Assembly (NCBI GenBank): GCA_027489375.1
Contig: JAIXZW010000012.1
Location: 553,176-617,175 of the forward strand
Origin: Paracoccaceae bacterium
GTDB lineage: Bacteria; Pseudomonadota; Alphaproteobacteria; Rhodobacterales; Rhodobacteraceae
Direction of reading: 5' to 3'
DNA: 64,000 nt
Shown here: in pieces, positions 17,832 through 27,431 of the stretch
How positions within the stretch are numbered: position 1 is the first letter of the stretch
How the letters are laid out: each line of letters opens with the position of its first letter
Notes under the pieces: model-generated
What the model saw: only the letters and a program-made list of their open reading frames with translations
The model's database searches: none
What the model was told of the DNA's origin: nothing
Translations under genes and position numbers: made by a program

Positions 17832-18683
17832 ATGCAGATCGACCAGCTCGACACCTTTCTCGACCTTTGCGAAACCCGCAGCTTCAACCGTACGGCGGAA
17901 CGGATGCGGATCACGCAATCCACCGTCTCGGCCCGCATCGCGGCGCTCGAGGCGGCGCTTGGCGCGAAGCTCTTCACCCGATCGCGCGCGGGGACCGACC
18001 TGACGACCGAAGGCACGCGGTTCGAGGCCCATGCCCGCACCTTGCGGCACGAATGGCATCAGGCGCGGTTGCGCATCCGTGTGCCGGACCGCGCCGCGCA
18101 TCTGGTGCGGCTTGGCATCCAGAACGACCTTGCCGCCCAGCATATCGGCGAATGGATGGCCGATTTCCGCCGCGCCATGCCCGAGACGGCGTTCTACATC
18201 GAACCCGACTATTCCAACCAGATGTGCGCCGATGTGCTGACGGGGCTGCTCGATTTCGCGGTGATGTATTCGCCCAAACCCCACCCCGACCTGCATTTTT
18301 CCGAACTGGGCGAGGTGACATACCGCATGGTCAGCACGACCACCGACCGCCGCGCCGAGGTGGACCCCGCCAGTTTCATCTTCGCCCATTTCTCGCCCGC
18401 CTTCGAGGCGATGCACCGCGACCTGACGCCCGAACTTGCCGGCGGGCCGATCTCGGTCGGCCAAAGCGCCACCGTCGCCTCGCTGATCGAGGCGATGGGC
18501 GGCGCGGGCTACGTGCTCGAACGCACCGCCGCGCGCATGGTGGCAGCGGGCCGCGTGACCGAGGTGGCCGATGCCCCCGTCCTGCGCCAGCCGGTCTATT
18601 CCGCGATCCACCTGCGCCAGCGCACCAGCCCGCTGCATCGCCGCCTGAACCGCATCGTCGAACGCCGTCTGGCGGGGCGCTGA
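17832..18683 (+). CDS. LysR-family transcriptional regulator of the demethylase operon
   Basis: A 283-residue regulator. The winged helix-turn-helix is at residues 1-60 (DQLDTFLDLCETRSFNRTAE then ITQSTVSARIAALE), followed by a periplasmic-binding-like effector domain. ATG 17832 is the only start that gives a normal LysR N-terminus. It is divergent from the five-gene operon and has a T-N11-A palindrome just upstream of its start, so it probably controls that operon and itself in response to the substrate or an intermediate. It converges on hutC across a long inverted repeat. Confidence 0.92.
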   Translation: MQIDQLDTFLDLCETRSFNRTAERMRITQSTVSARIAALEAALGAKLFTRSRAGTDLTTEGTRFEAHARTLRHEWHQARLRIRVPDRAAHLVRLGIQNDLAAQHIGEWMADFRRAMPETAFYIEPDYSNQMCADVLTGLLDFAVMYSPKPHPDLHFSELGEVTYRMVSTTTDRRAEVDPASFIFAHFSPAFEAMHRDLTPELAGGPISVGQSATVASLIEAMGGAGYVLERTAARMVAAGRVTEVADAPVLRQPVYSAIHLRQRTSPLHRRLNRIVERRLAGR

Positions 18684-18697
18684 CCGTTCCCGCGCAA

Positions 18698-18764
18698 GGG
18701 GGGCCGTCTGCCCCCCTCGGCCCGTTGGGCCTCACCCCCCGAGGATATTTAAGGCGAGAGGAAG
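18698..18764 (-). repeat. Composite intergenic element, copy D
   Basis: On the minus strand: CTTCCTCTCGCCTT, AAATATCCTCGGGGGG, a stem-loop GGCCC-AAC-GGGCC, then G-run, CAGACGG loop and C-run (G/C hairpin at 18698-18716). It is placed back to back with copy E, giving a 30-bp inverted repeat (18735-18764 with 18777-18806, three mismatches, 12-bp centre) between the convergent LysR and hutC genes, where it may act as a two-way terminator. Confidence 0.8.
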
Positions 18765-18776
18765 CGGGATGGTCGT

Positions 18777-18829
18777 CTTCCTCTCGCTCCAAATATCCTC
18801 GGGGGGTGCGGGGGGCGGAAAGCCCCCCG
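18777..18829 (+). repeat. Composite intergenic element, copy E
   Basis: CTTCCTCTCGCTCC, AAATATCCTCGGGGGG, then a perfect 8-bp hairpin CGGGGGGC-GGAAA-GCCCCCCG (18809-18829). The middle variable stem-loop is absent. It forms the right arm of the 30-bp inverted repeat with copy D. Confidence 0.8.
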
Positions 18830-18854
18830 TGCGCGGCCTGCCAAGGGCGCGGGG

Positions 18855-19535
18855 TCAGACCATCGTGACCATGCGATAGCCCGGCGCGTGGATGAGCCGG
18901 ACGAAGGTGATGGCGCTTTCGGCGGTGAAGGTTGTCCGTTCGGTCACGAAGAGGGCGGCCCCCTGCGGCACGCCCAGCACCTCGGCGCTGCGGGGATCGG
19001 CGGCTTCGGCGGCAAAGGCGATGTCGCCCGTGGCAAAGGCGACATGCGTCACCAGCCATTCGTTCACGCTGATACTTGCGAAATCGGGGCGCGGGTCGGG
19101 CAGATGCACGGGGTCGAGCCAGCGGGTTTCATGCGCGTAGGGCTTGCCATCCGCCAGATGCAGCGTTTCGAGGTAAAGCTTCGCCGCGCCGCTTGCCCAG
19201 CCGAGTTGGCCCGCCACCGGAACCGGCGGCAGGGCCATGCGCTCGTCCAGCAGGCGGAAGGCGTGGACCTGTCCCCGCGCCTCGACCTCTTGCCGGATCA
19301 CCGGGATTTCCAGCGTGGCCCGCCGCACGGGTAGGGCCGCGACCCGCGTTCCCGCCTTGCGCCGCCGCTCGAGCAGCCCGCTTTCCGCCAGATCGCGCAG
19401 CGCACGGTTCACGGTGGCCCGCGCCACGCCGAATTCCTGCGCCAGCGCCTCTTCGTTGGGGATCATCGCGCCGGGGAGCCAGTCGCGCGCGCGGATGCGG
19501 CGAAGCACTTCGGCCCGCACATCCTCCCAGCCCAT
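18855..19535 (-). CDS. hutC: GntR/HutC-family repressor of histidine utilisation
   Basis: A 226-residue GntR regulator. The N-terminal winged helix has IPNEEALAQEFGVARATVNR (about residues 24-43) and LLERRRKAGTRVA; the remainder is a UTRA effector domain of the HutC type, which in known systems binds urocanate. ATG 19535 overlaps the hutF stop (TGATG), so it is co-translated with hutF and would be autoregulated. The likely target is the palindrome at 20897-20914 in the hutF/hutI promoter region. Confidence 0.9.
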   Translation of the reverse strand: MGWEDVRAEVLRRIRARDWLPGAMIPNEEALAQEFGVARATVNRALRDLAESGLLERRRKAGTRVAALPVRRATLEIPVIRQEVEARGQVHAFRLLDERMALPPVPVAGQLGWASGAAKLYLETLHLADGKPYAHETRWLDPVHLPDPRPDFASISVNEWLVTHVAFATGDIAFAAEAADPRSAEVLGVPQGAALFVTERTTFTAESAITFVRLIHAPGYRMVTMV

Positions 19536-20875
19536 CAGAGCCGCCCCCGCAAGCCTTGCATCACCGCACGGAAGCGTTGCTCCACGCCCTCGCGCGCCAC
19601 GTGCCGCCCGCCCGTCACGATATGGCGCCCCGCCGACCAGAGGTCCGTCACCAGCCGGTCGTCGCCCGCGAAGACGAAGGCGTCGAGGAGGTCGTCGCCG
19701 CCCAAGCCCTCCAGATCCAGATGTTGGGTGTCGAGTGCCACGAGGTCGGCCCACATCCCCGCCGCAATCGCCCCCGATGCCCGCCCCGCCGCCTGCGCGC
19801 CGCCCTTGGCGGCCCCTTCGAACAGCACGCGGCCGGTGGAGTGTTCGGTGGTCGCGAGCACCGCCCGCCCGCGGTCGCGCAGGCGCTGGGAGTATTCCAG
19901 AAGCCGCAACTCTTCGGAAAGCGAGATGCGGACGTTGCTGTCAGACCCCACGCCAAAGGCCCCGCCTGCCGCCAGATAGCGCGCGCCGTCGAAGATGCCG
20001 TCGCCAAGGTTGGCTTCCGTGATCGGGCAAAGCCCCGCCACGGCACCGGATCGTGCGAGCGCCCCGGTCTCGGCGGGGGTCATCTGCGTGGCGTGGATGG
20101 CGCACCAGCGCGTGTCGACGGCGGCATTGGCCAGAAGCCATTCGACGGGCCGAGCGCCGGTATGGGCGAGGACCTGCTCCACCTCGGCCACCTGTTCGGC
20201 AACGTGGATATGGAGCGGTCCGCCAAGGCCTGCGGCAAAGGCCAGCCCTTCGCCGCTGACCGCCCGCAGCGAATGGGGGGCCACGCCCAGCACCGCATCG
20301 GGGAGGGCTGCAATCGCCTTGCCCGCGCCCTGCCAGAGCCGCCCGAAGCGTTCGGCATCATTGCCGAAGCGCCGCTGCCCGCCCGCCAGCGCCCGCCCGT
20401 CGAGACCGCCTTGCTGGTAAAGCACGGGCAGCAGCGTCAGGCCGAGGCCCGTCTCTGCCGCTGCCGCCGCGATGCGTGCGGACATTTCGGAGAGATCGGC
20501 ATAGGGCGTGCCATCGGGCTGGTGGTGCAAATAGTGGAATTCGGCCACGGCGGCGTAGCCCGCTTCGGCCATTTCGACCATCACCTGTGCGGCGATGGCT
20601 TCCACATCCGCAGGCGTCAGGCGGTCGAGAAAGCGATACATCAGTTCGCGCCATGTCCAGAAACTGTCCGCCGTGGCCCCGCGCCGTTCGGTCAGCCCCG
20701 CCATCGCCCGCTGGAAGGCATGGGAATGGAGGTTCACGGGCGCGGGCAAGAGGCAGCCGACGCGCTGCCCCCCATGCCCCGTGGAAACCGAGACGATGCG
20801 GCCCGCTTCGACCTCGACCACGACATCCCGCGCCCAGCCTTCGGGCAAAAGGGCGGTTTCGGCGTGAAGGCGCAT
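19535..20875 (-). CDS. hutF: Formimidoylglutamate deiminase
   Basis: A 446-residue zinc amidohydrolase. It converts N-formimino-L-glutamate to N-formyl-L-glutamate and ammonia in the five-step histidine pathway. Visible: [10 protein letters not shown], the first metal-binding His-x-His, later HVAEQ and the SDSNV aspartate segment. ATG 20875 has GAGG upstream and gives a usual N-terminus. The next enzyme in this route, HutG, is not encoded in the window. Confidence 0.92.
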   Translation of the reverse strand: MRLHAETALLPEGWARDVVVEVEAGRIVSVSTGHGGQRVGCLLPAPVNLHSHAFQRAMAGLTERRGATADSFWTWRELMYRFLDRLTPADVEAIAAQVMVEMAEAGYAAVAEFHYLHHQPDGTPYADLSEMSARIAAAAAETGLGLTLLPVLYQQGGLDGRALAGGQRRFGNDAERFGRLWQGAGKAIAALPDAVLGVAPHSLRAVSGEGLAFAAGLGGPLHIHVAEQVAEVEQVLAHTGARPVEWLLANAAVDTRWCAIHATQMTPAETGALARSGAVAGLCPITEANLGDGIFDGARYLAAGGAFGVGSDSNVRISLSEELRLLEYSQRLRDRGRAVLATTEHSTGRVLFEGAAKGGAQAAGRASGAIAAGMWADLVALDTQHLDLEGLGGDDLLDAFVFAGDDRLVTDLWSAGRHIVTGGRHVAREGVEQRFRAVMQGLRGRL

Positions 20876-20886
20876 GGGAACCTCGC

Positions 20887-20916
20887 TTGACGGATCATTA
20901 TGTATAGACATAATAA
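20887..20916 (+). promoter_or_regulatory. hutI promoter (sigma-70-like)
   Basis: TTGACG (20887-20892) and TAATAA (20911-20916) are separated by 18 bp, a good vegetative promoter pointing into hutIHU. The start of hutI is 30 bp downstream of the -10. The spacer and the -10 are covered by the HutC-type palindrome, so a bound repressor would block polymerase directly. Confidence 0.7.
20897..20914. promoter_or_regulatory. HutC operator candidate
   Basis: ATTATGT-ATAG-ACATAAT is a perfect 7-bp inverted repeat with a 4-bp centre in the 70-bp gap between hutF and hutI. A degenerate second right half, GGACATAAG, follows 21 bp downstream, two helical turns away. GntR-family HutC is encoded in the adjacent operon. 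Confidence 0.78.
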
Positions 20917-20945
20917 CGTCACATCTGGACATAAGGCAAGGCGTC

Positions 20946-22154
20946 ATGGCGATTCTGCTGACCGATCTGACAGCGGCGACGATGCGCGGCGGCTACGGGC
21001 TGATCCCCGATGCGGCCATCGTCATGGACACCGTCATGGATGGAGCGATCACTTGGTTCGGTCCCCGCGCCGACCTGCCCGCCGCCTACCGCGCCCTGCC
21101 GGACACCGCGCTCGGCGGGCGTCTGGTGACGCCTGCGCTGATCGACTGCCACACGCACATCACCTTTGCCGGAAACCGCGCCTCGGAATTCGAGCTTCGC
21201 CTGCAAGGGGCGAGTTACGAAGAGATTGCGCGGGCCGGTGGCGGCATCCTGTCGACCGTCACCGCCACCCGCGCGGCGACCGAGGAGGCGTTGGTTAGCG
21301 CCGCCTTGCCCCGCCTCGATGCGATCATCGCGGACGGGGCGGGAACGGTCGAGGTGAAGTCGGGCTACGGGCTGACCGTGGCGGACGAGTTGAAGCTTCT
21401 GCGCGCCGCCCGCCGCCTTGGCACCCTGCGGCGCGTCACGATCACCACGACCCACCTTGCCGCCCATGCGATCCCGCCGGACTACGCGGGCCGCGCGGAT
21501 GCCTATATCGACGAGGTGGCGATCCCCTCGCTTTCCGCCGCCCATGCCGAAGGGCTGGTGGATGCCGTCGATGCCTTTTGCGAAGGCATCGCCTTTTCGC
21601 CCGCGCAGGTGGAACGGCTGTTCCGCCATGCCAAATCGCTTGGCCTGCCCGTCAAGCTGCATGCCGAGCAGCTTTCCGACCTTGGCGGGGCCGCGCTTGC
21701 CGCCCGTTACGACGCGGTTTCCGCAGACCACCTCGAATACCTCTCGCCCGAAGGCATCGCCGCGATGGCCAAGGCCGGAACGGTGGCGGTCATCCTGCCG
21801 GGTGCCTTTTACACGCTGCGCGAGACGCAAGCGCCACCCATCGCCGCCCTGCGCGCCGCAGGGGTGGCAATGGCCGTGGCGACCGATTGCAACCCCGGAT
21901 CGTCGCCCATGACCTCGCTGCCCTTGGCCATGAACATGGCCTGCACGCTGTTCCGCATGACGCCGGAAGAGGCGCTTCTTGGCACCACGGCCCATGCCGC
22001 CCGTGCGCTTGGCCTGACCGATCGCGGCACGCTCGCCGCCGGACAGCGTGCCGACCTTGCGGTCTGGGACGCGGCCCACCCTGCCGAACTTTCCTATCGC
22101 ATCGGGGCGCGCGCCCTGCACGCCCGCTATATCGGAGGCCGCTTTGACGCCTGA
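20946..22154 (+). CDS. hutI: Imidazolonepropionase
   Basis: A 402-residue metal-dependent amidohydrolase that opens imidazolone propionate to N-formimino-L-glutamate. Motifs: [10 protein letters not shown] (metal His-x-His), [13 protein letters not shown] and the late [10 protein letters not shown] metal-aspartate segment. The start is ATG 20946 with AAGGCAAGG upstream; longer forms would overlap the operator. Its last 11 bases overlap hutH. Confidence 0.95.
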   Translation: MAILLTDLTAATMRGGYGLIPDAAIVMDTVMDGAITWFGPRADLPAAYRALPDTALGGRLVTPALIDCHTHITFAGNRASEFELRLQGASYEEIARAGGGILSTVTATRAATEEALVSAALPRLDAIIADGAGTVEVKSGYGLTVADELKLLRAARRLGTLRRVTITTTHLAAHAIPPDYAGRADAYIDEVAIPSLSAAHAEGLVDAVDAFCEGIAFSPAQVERLFRHAKSLGLPVKLHAEQLSDLGGAALAARYDAVSADHLEYLSPEGIAAMAKAGTVAVILPGAFYTLRETQAPPIAALRAAGVAMAVATDCNPGSSPMTSLPLAMNMACTLFRMTPEEALLGTTAHAARALGLTDRGTLAAGQRADLAVWDAAHPAELSYRIGARALHARYIGGRFDA

Positions 22155-23673
22155 AATCCTGCATCCCGGCGAAACCACGCTCGCCCAGCTTGAACGCCTG
22201 TACCGGACGGGAGCGCCTGCCGCGCTTGCCCCCGCAGCACGTGCTGGGGTCGAAGCGGCCGCTGCCCGCATCGCCACCGCCGCAGCGGGGGATGCGGCGG
22301 TTTACGGGGTGAATACGGGCTTTGGCAAACTCGCCTCGCTCAAGATTGCGGCCAAGGATACGGCGACGCTGCAACGCAACCTGATCCTGTCGCATTGCTG
22401 CGGCGTGGGCGAAGCGATGCCGCGCAACGTGGCCCGCCTGATGATGGCGCTGAAGCTCTTGTCGCTGGGTCGCGGGGCATCGGGTGTGCGCTGGGAGGTG
22501 GTCGCGCTGATCGAAGCGATGCTCGCCAAGGGCGTGACGCCCGTCATTCCGGCGCAGGGGTCGGTCGGGGCATCGGGCGACCTTGCGCCGCTTGCGCATA
22601 TGGCTGCGGCGATGATCGGCGCGGGTGAGGCGGAGTTTGCAGGTCAGGTGAGGCCCGCTGCGGAAGCCCTTGCACTGGCAGGGCTTTCCCCCGTCACGCT
22701 TGGCCCGAAGGAGGGGCTTGCGCTGATCAACGGCACGCAGTTTTCCACGGCCTATGCCCTTGTCGGGCTGTTCGATGCTTGGCGCAACGCGCAGGCCGCG
22801 CTGGTCGTTTCGGCCCTGTCGACCGATGCGATCATGGGGTCGACCGCGCCGCTGCATCCCGAAATCCACAGCCTTCGCGGCCATGCGGGGCAGATCGAGG
22901 CGGCAAGCAACCTGCGCGCGCTGCTCGACGGGTCGGTGATCCGCGAAAGCCATGTGACGGGTGATACCCGCGTGCAGGACCCCTATTGCATCCGCTGCCA
23001 GCCGCAGGTCACGGGGGCGGCGATGGACGTGCTGCGCCAAGCCGCGCGGACGCTGGAGATCGAGGCGAATGCCGCGACCGACAACCCGCTTGTCCTGTCG
23101 GACGGGCAGATCGTGTCGGGTGGCAACTTCCACGCCGAACCGGTGGGTTTTGCCGCCGACATGACCGCACTGGCGATCAGCGAGATCGGGGCCATCGCGC
23201 AGCGCCGCGTGGCGCTTATGGTGGACCCGACGCTGTCCTTCGACTTGCCGCCGTTCCTTACGCCGAACCCCGGCCTGAACTCGGGCCTGATGATCGCGGA
23301 AGTGACCACGGCGGCGCTGATGAGCGAGAACAAGCATCTTGCCCATCCGACCGTGACGGACAGCACCCCCACCAGCGCCAACCAGGAGGACCATGTCAGC
23401 ATGGCCGCCCACGGCGCGCGCCGTCTGAGCCGGATGAACGCCAACCTTTCCGTCATTCTGGGGGTGGAGGCGCTTTGCGCGGCGCAGGGGGTGGAATTCC
23501 GCGCGCCGCTCACCACCTCGGCCCCGCTGCAACGGGTGGTTTCCCGTCTGCGGGCCGATGTGGCCACCCTTGGCGATGACCGCTACCTCGCCCCCGACCT
23601 GAACGCCGCCGCCCGCCTGATCGCCGCGGGCGAACTTGCGGCTGCTGCCGCCCTGCCCCTTCCCCTTCTGTGA
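22144..23673 (+). CDS. hutH: Histidine ammonia-lyase
   Basis: A 509-residue enzyme that deaminates histidine to urocanate. The Ala143-Ser144-Gly145 triad ([12 protein letters not shown]) self-cyclises to the MIO cofactor. No ATG fits; a TTG at 22144 lies 5 bases after GGAGG (22134-22138) and gives the usual length and N-terminus, so I chose TTG. This weak start codon overlaps the end of hutI, suggesting translation by coupling. The nearest in-frame ATG would begin far inside hutI. Confidence 0.93.
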   Translation: MTPEILHPGETTLAQLERLYRTGAPAALAPAARAGVEAAAARIATAAAGDAAVYGVNTGFGKLASLKIAAKDTATLQRNLILSHCCGVGEAMPRNVARLMMALKLLSLGRGASGVRWEVVALIEAMLAKGVTPVIPAQGSVGASGDLAPLAHMAAAMIGAGEAEFAGQVRPAAEALALAGLSPVTLGPKEGLALINGTQFSTAYALVGLFDAWRNAQAALVVSALSTDAIMGSTAPLHPEIHSLRGHAGQIEAASNLRALLDGSVIRESHVTGDTRVQDPYCIRCQPQVTGAAMDVLRQAARTLEIEANAATDNPLVLSDGQIVSGGNFHAEPVGFAADMTALAISEIGAIAQRRVALMVDPTLSFDLPPFLTPNPGLNSGLMIAEVTTAALMSENKHLAHPTVTDSTPTSANQEDHVSMAAHGARRLSRMNANLSVILGVEALCAAQGVEFRAPLTTSAPLQRVVSRLRADVATLGDDRYLAPDLNAAARLIAAGELAAAAALPLPLL

Positions 23674-23677
23674 GGCC

Positions 23678-25363
23678 ATGATGAACAAGCGCCACAACAC
23701 CCGCGACGTCTTCCCCGCCACGGGGACCGAGATCACCGCCAAAAGCTGGCTGACCGAAGCGCCCATGCGGATGCTGATGAACAACCTGCATCCCGATGTG
23801 GCCGAGAACCCGCATGAGTTGGTCGTCTATGGCGGGATCGGGCGGGCTGCGCGGACGTGGGAGGATTTCGACCGCATCGTCGCCACGCTGAAAACGCTGA
23901 ACGACGACGAAACCCTGCTGGTGCAATCGGGCAAGCCCGTAGGTGTCTTCCGCACGCACAAGGACGCGCCGCGGGTGCTGATCGCAAACTCGAACCTCGT
24001 GCCGCATTGGGCGACTTGGGACCATTTCAACGAACTCGATAAGAAGGGTCTGGCGATGTATGGCCAGATGACCGCGGGGTCGTGGATCTACATCGGCACG
24101 CAAGGGATCGTGCAGGGAACCTATGAAACCTTTGCCGAAGCGGGGCGCCAGCATTATGGCGGATCGCTGACGGGACGCTGGATCCTGACGGGGGGATTGG
24201 GCGGCATGGGCGGGGCGCAGCCGCTTGCCGCCGTGATGGCCGGGGCTTGCTGTCTGGCGGTGGAATGTGACGAGACGCGGATAGATTTCCGTATCCGCAC
24301 CAGATACTTGGATGCCAAAGCGAAGACGTTGGATGAAGCGCTTGCCCTGATCGCCGACTGGACCGCGAAGGGCGAGGCGAAATCCGTGGGCCTGCTTGGC
24401 AATGCCGCCGACATCTTCCCCGAGCTCGTCGCCCGCATGAAGGCGGGCGGCGTGCGCCCCGATATCGTGACCGACCAGACCTCGGCCCACGACCCGCTGC
24501 ACGGCTATCTGCCGCAGGGGTGGAGCGTGGCGGAATGGCGGGCAAAACAGGAGAGCGACCCGAAGGTGGTGGAGAAGGCCGCACGCGCCAGCATGCGGAC
24601 CCATGTGGCGGCGATGGTCGATTTCTGGAACGCAGGCGTTCCCACGCTCGACTACGGCAACAACATCCGGCAGGTGGCGCAGGACGAGGGGCTGGAGAAC
24701 GCCTTCGCCTTCCCCGGTTTCGTGCCCGCCTATATCCGGCCGCTGTTCTGCAAGGGGATCGGCCCCTTCCGCTGGTGTGCCCTGTCGGGCGACCCCGAGG
24801 ATATCTATGCGACCGACCGTGCGATGAAGCGGCTTTTCCCCGACAACGCCCACCTGCACCGCTGGCTCGACATGGCGCAGGAGCGGATCGCGTTCCAAGG
24901 GCTTCCGGCCCGCATCTGCTGGATCGGGCTGGGCGACCGGCACCGTGCGGGGCTGATGTTCAACGACATGGTCGCAAGCGGAGAGTTGAAGGCCCCCGTG
25001 GTGATCGGGCGCGACCACCTCGACAGCGGCTCGGTCGCCTCGCCCAACCGCGAGACCGAGGCGATGAAGGACGGCTCGGACGCCGTGTCCGACTGGCCGC
25101 TGCTGAATGCGCTGCTCAACACCGCGTCAGGGGCGACATGGGTGTCGCTGCACCACGGCGGCGGGGTGGGCATGGGCTATTCGCAGCATTCCGGCATGGT
25201 GATCGTCGCGGATGGGACCGAGGACGCGGCGCGGCGGCTGAACAACGTGCTGTGGAACGACCCCGCCACGGGGGTGATGCGCCATGCGGATGCGGGTTAT
25301 GACATCGCGCTCGACCATGCGCGGGCCACGGGGCTGCGGCTTCCTGCGATCCTTGGCAACTGA
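23678..25363 (+). CDS. hutU: Urocanate hydratase
   Basis: A 561-residue NAD-dependent enzyme that hydrates urocanate to imidazolone propionate. The glycine-rich NAD region [13 protein letters not shown] and the active-site Cys414 in [11 protein letters not shown] are present, as is the [15 protein letters not shown] segment. It starts 4 bases after the hutH stop (ATG 23678, or 23681). A long perfect hairpin follows the stop, ending the operon. Confidence 0.96.
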   Translation: MMNKRHNTRDVFPATGTEITAKSWLTEAPMRMLMNNLHPDVAENPHELVVYGGIGRAARTWEDFDRIVATLKTLNDDETLLVQSGKPVGVFRTHKDAPRVLIANSNLVPHWATWDHFNELDKKGLAMYGQMTAGSWIYIGTQGIVQGTYETFAEAGRQHYGGSLTGRWILTGGLGGMGGAQPLAAVMAGACCLAVECDETRIDFRIRTRYLDAKAKTLDEALALIADWTAKGEAKSVGLLGNAADIFPELVARMKAGGVRPDIVTDQTSAHDPLHGYLPQGWSVAEWRAKQESDPKVVEKAARASMRTHVAAMVDFWNAGVPTLDYGNNIRQVAQDEGLENAFAFPGFVPAYIRPLFCKGIGPFRWCALSGDPEDIYATDRAMKRLFPDNAHLHRWLDMAQERIAFQGLPARICWIGLGDRHRAGLMFNDMVASGELKAPVVIGRDHLDSGSVASPNRETEAMKDGSDAVSDWPLLNALLNTASGATWVSLHHGGGVGMGYSQHSGMVIVADGTEDAARRLNNVLWNDPATGVMRHADAGYDIALDHARATGLRLPAILGN

Positions 25364-25374
25364 CGCGCTTTTCT

Positions 25375-25435
25375 TCCGCGAAAAGACAGGAGTCCGATCC
25401 TTTCTGTAAAGGATCGGACTCCTGGATTTCGCGGA
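25375..25435. terminator. Long hairpin between convergent hutU and PHP genes
   Basis: A 17-bp perfect stem (25387-25403 with 25408-25424, loop CTGT) is extended by a second 9-bp stem TCCGCGAAA / TTTCGCGGA (25375-25383 with 25427-25435) across an AGA/GA internal loop. Total length is 61 bases. It stands between two convergent stops, so a two-way terminator is the likely role, although no long T-run follows. Confidence 0.75.
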
Positions 25436-25441
25436 CGCGTT

Positions 25442-26392
25442 TCAGCCCAGACGCGGATTGCCGCTTTCGACCTCGCGCCAGAAGGGGTTGGACCATGCGC
25501 GTTTTCCTGCGGCATCAATCACCGTCACCCGCAGCCACGGGCTGTTGAGCAGACGCTCCAACGGCACTTCGGTGCGTGTCATGGAATGGCCGTGCACCCC
25601 TTTGGCCCCCGTCCCCCAGCCCTGCACGATGACCGAAGAGACGGCGGAGCTTTCAACGATCACGCGGTCCCCCTCGAGCCGGACGTCGCGGAGTTCCGGC
25701 CCTTGGCTGGAGTAGAACTCGCCCCGCTTCAGGGCGGCGACAAGGGCTTCGGGTTCGTTCGCTTCCGATTTCACCATGACCCAGCCGCCGAAATGGTCGG
25801 GTTCCGAGAAATGCGCGTCATCGGTGGCGATCATGGAAAGCCTGCGGCCTTCGGTCAGCAGGAGGTCGGCGATGGCGAAGCCGTCGGGGCGGTCGCAGCC
25901 CATTGCACAGCCGTGGTTATACACCTCGACCGCATGGGCCGACGTCACCCCCCGCGCATCGGCAAGCGTCAGGCCGGACCATTGCGGGTGGGCAATCGCC
26001 ACGAATGCACCTGCCGCCACGGCCCGCGCCGCGATCTCTTGCGCGGTTTCCTGATCCGCACGCGCAACGAAATCGGGGCTGTTCGAGGGCGCGAAACCGG
26101 GGGGCAGACCCACGGCGAGGATGTGCCACAACTCGCCATTGGCCATCGCGCCGGAATGGAGTTCGGCGCCGAGGATGGTGGTGAAGCCCCCGGTCCTGAA
26201 AGGCACCGTATCCACGATGGGATAGCCCCAGCGCCCGACGAAATGATCGGTCAGGGCGAGGAAATCGTAGCCTTCGGCGCGGTAGCGGCGACAGACCTCT
26301 TCCGGCGACAGGATGCCGTCGGAGCGGGTGGAGTGGGTGTGGATATTGCCGCGCCAGAAGCGGCCCTTGGCGGTGAATGCAGACAGGCGCAT
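25442..26392 (-). CDS. PHP-domain metal-dependent phosphoesterase-like protein (CehA/McbA type)
   Basis: A 316-residue protein starting with a metal-binding PHP motif GNIHTHSTRSDG (about residues 15-26) and LTDHF. Later IAHPQW and the TDDAH segment complete the PHP metal site. The C-terminal third is beta-rich and resembles the CehA/McbA group, hydrolases of phosphoesters, phosphonates or carbamates. No signal peptide. Substrate cannot be told. Confidence 0.75.
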   Translation of the reverse strand: MRLSAFTAKGRFWRGNIHTHSTRSDGILSPEEVCRRYRAEGYDFLALTDHFVGRWGYPIVDTVPFRTGGFTTILGAELHSGAMANGELWHILAVGLPPGFAPSNSPDFVARADQETAQEIAARAVAAGAFVAIAHPQWSGLTLADARGVTSAHAVEVYNHGCAMGCDRPDGFAIADLLLTEGRRLSMIATDDAHFSEPDHFGGWVMVKSEANEPEALVAALKRGEFYSSQGPELRDVRLEGDRVIVESSAVSSVIVQGWGTGAKGVHGHSMTRTEVPLERLLNSPWLRVTVIDAAGKRAWSNPFWREVESGNPRLG

Positions 26393-26519
26393 CGGTTCCT
26401 CCGCGATTGCCCGTCCAGACTAGCCATCGCCACGCCACAGGCAAGCGGAGGACACCTGCCCATTGCCGTGGCGGCGAATTCCCTTATGTCAGGGGCAGGT
26501 TATGCGAAGGGACGACAGG

Positions 26520-27023
26520 ATGGATGTGGCGGTTCAGGCGGAATTCAGGCCCGAGAACGCGGAGCCGCGTCTTTTGCGCGATGCCCTTGGCCGTTTCGCA
26601 ACCGGCGTGACGGTCGTGACCTGCCTGTCCGACGGGCAGCCGGTGGGCATCACCGCCAACAGCTTCGCCTCCGTCTCGCTTGATCCGGCACTGGTGCTGT
26701 GGTCCATCGCGCGGTCATCGTCGCGCTTTGCGGCCTTTGCCGGGGCGCAGAATTTCGCCATCCATGTCCTTGGCGCGGACGAACGCGACCTTGCCGCCCG
26801 CTTCACCCGTGGCGGTGCGGGCTTCGACGGGCTTGCCCTGTCCACGGGTGCGGGGGGCACGCCGCTGATCGAAGGCACGCTTGCCCGCTTCGATTGCGCG
26901 CTTCACCAATCGCTCGACGGGGGCGACCATGTGATCCTGCTGGGCCGCGTCCTTTCCGCCAGCTACCGTGCCGGAGCGCCGCTCGTCTTTTCACAGGGTC
27001 ATTTCGGCGGCTTCGCGGTCTAG
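26520..27023 (+). CDS. Flavin reductase domain protein
   Basis: A 167-residue protein of the HpaC-type flavin reductase family: RDALGRFATGVTVVT at the N-terminus, the GITANSFASVSLDP flavin-binding loop and a C-terminal GDHVILLGRV strand ending in PLVFSQGHFGGF. It would supply reduced FMN/FAD to a partner monooxygenase, none of which is next to it. ATG 26520 has AAGGGA upstream; ATG 26502 is an alternative. Confidence 0.85.
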   Translation: MDVAVQAEFRPENAEPRLLRDALGRFATGVTVVTCLSDGQPVGITANSFASVSLDPALVLWSIARSSSRFAAFAGAQNFAIHVLGADERDLAARFTRGGAGFDGLALSTGAGGTPLIEGTLARFDCALHQSLDGGDHVILLGRVLSASYRAGAPLVFSQGHFGGFAV

Positions 27024-27092
27024 CCCCCCCCTCGCCCAATGCCCTGCCCTGTGCTATCTGGGCAGGAGGCGAGCTTTCCTTTTGGTGTTCCA

Positions 27093-27431
27093 ATGTCTGC
27101 CCCTGCCGTGACGAAAACCGCGCATGTTCCGCCCGAAGCCATGACCGCGCGGGCGACCGTGGCGGCAGATTTCCTCAAGGCGCTCGCGCATGAGGGGCGG
27201 CTGATGATTCTGTGCCATCTGTCCACGGGCGAGAAGTCGGTGACAGAGTTGGAACGGCTGCTCGAATCGCGACAGGCGGCGGTGAGCCAGCAACTCGCCC
27301 GCCTACGGCTGGAGGGTTTGGTGTCGGCGCGGCGCGAGGGCAAGGCGATCTTCTATTTCATCGAAGACCCCAAGGTCCGCCGCACCATCGCCCTCGTCTA
27401 CGACATGTTCTGCGCGCCGGAGGCCGGTTAG
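27093..27431 (+). CDS. sqrR: SqrR-like persulfide-responsive ArsR-family repressor
   Basis: A 112-residue winged-helix ArsR protein. The start at ATG 27093 puts cysteines at residues 41 (MILCHL) and 107 (DMFCAP), the same positions as the redox pair of Rhodobacter capsulatus SqrR, which forms a polysulfide bridge and derepresses sulfide genes. The recognition helix lies at [18 protein letters not shown]. The metal-site cysteines of ArsR/SmtB are lacking. The upstream gap has no clear ATTC-N8-GAAT box. The stop overlaps the convergent SDR stop by four bases. A persulfide-handling module sits 29 kb away (56-58 kb) and is a candidate target. Confidence 0.8.
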   Translation: MSAPAVTKTAHVPPEAMTARATVAADFLKALAHEGRLMILCHLSTGEKSVTELERLLESRQAAVSQQLARLRLEGLVSARREGKAIFYFIEDPKVRRTIALVYDMFCAPEAG

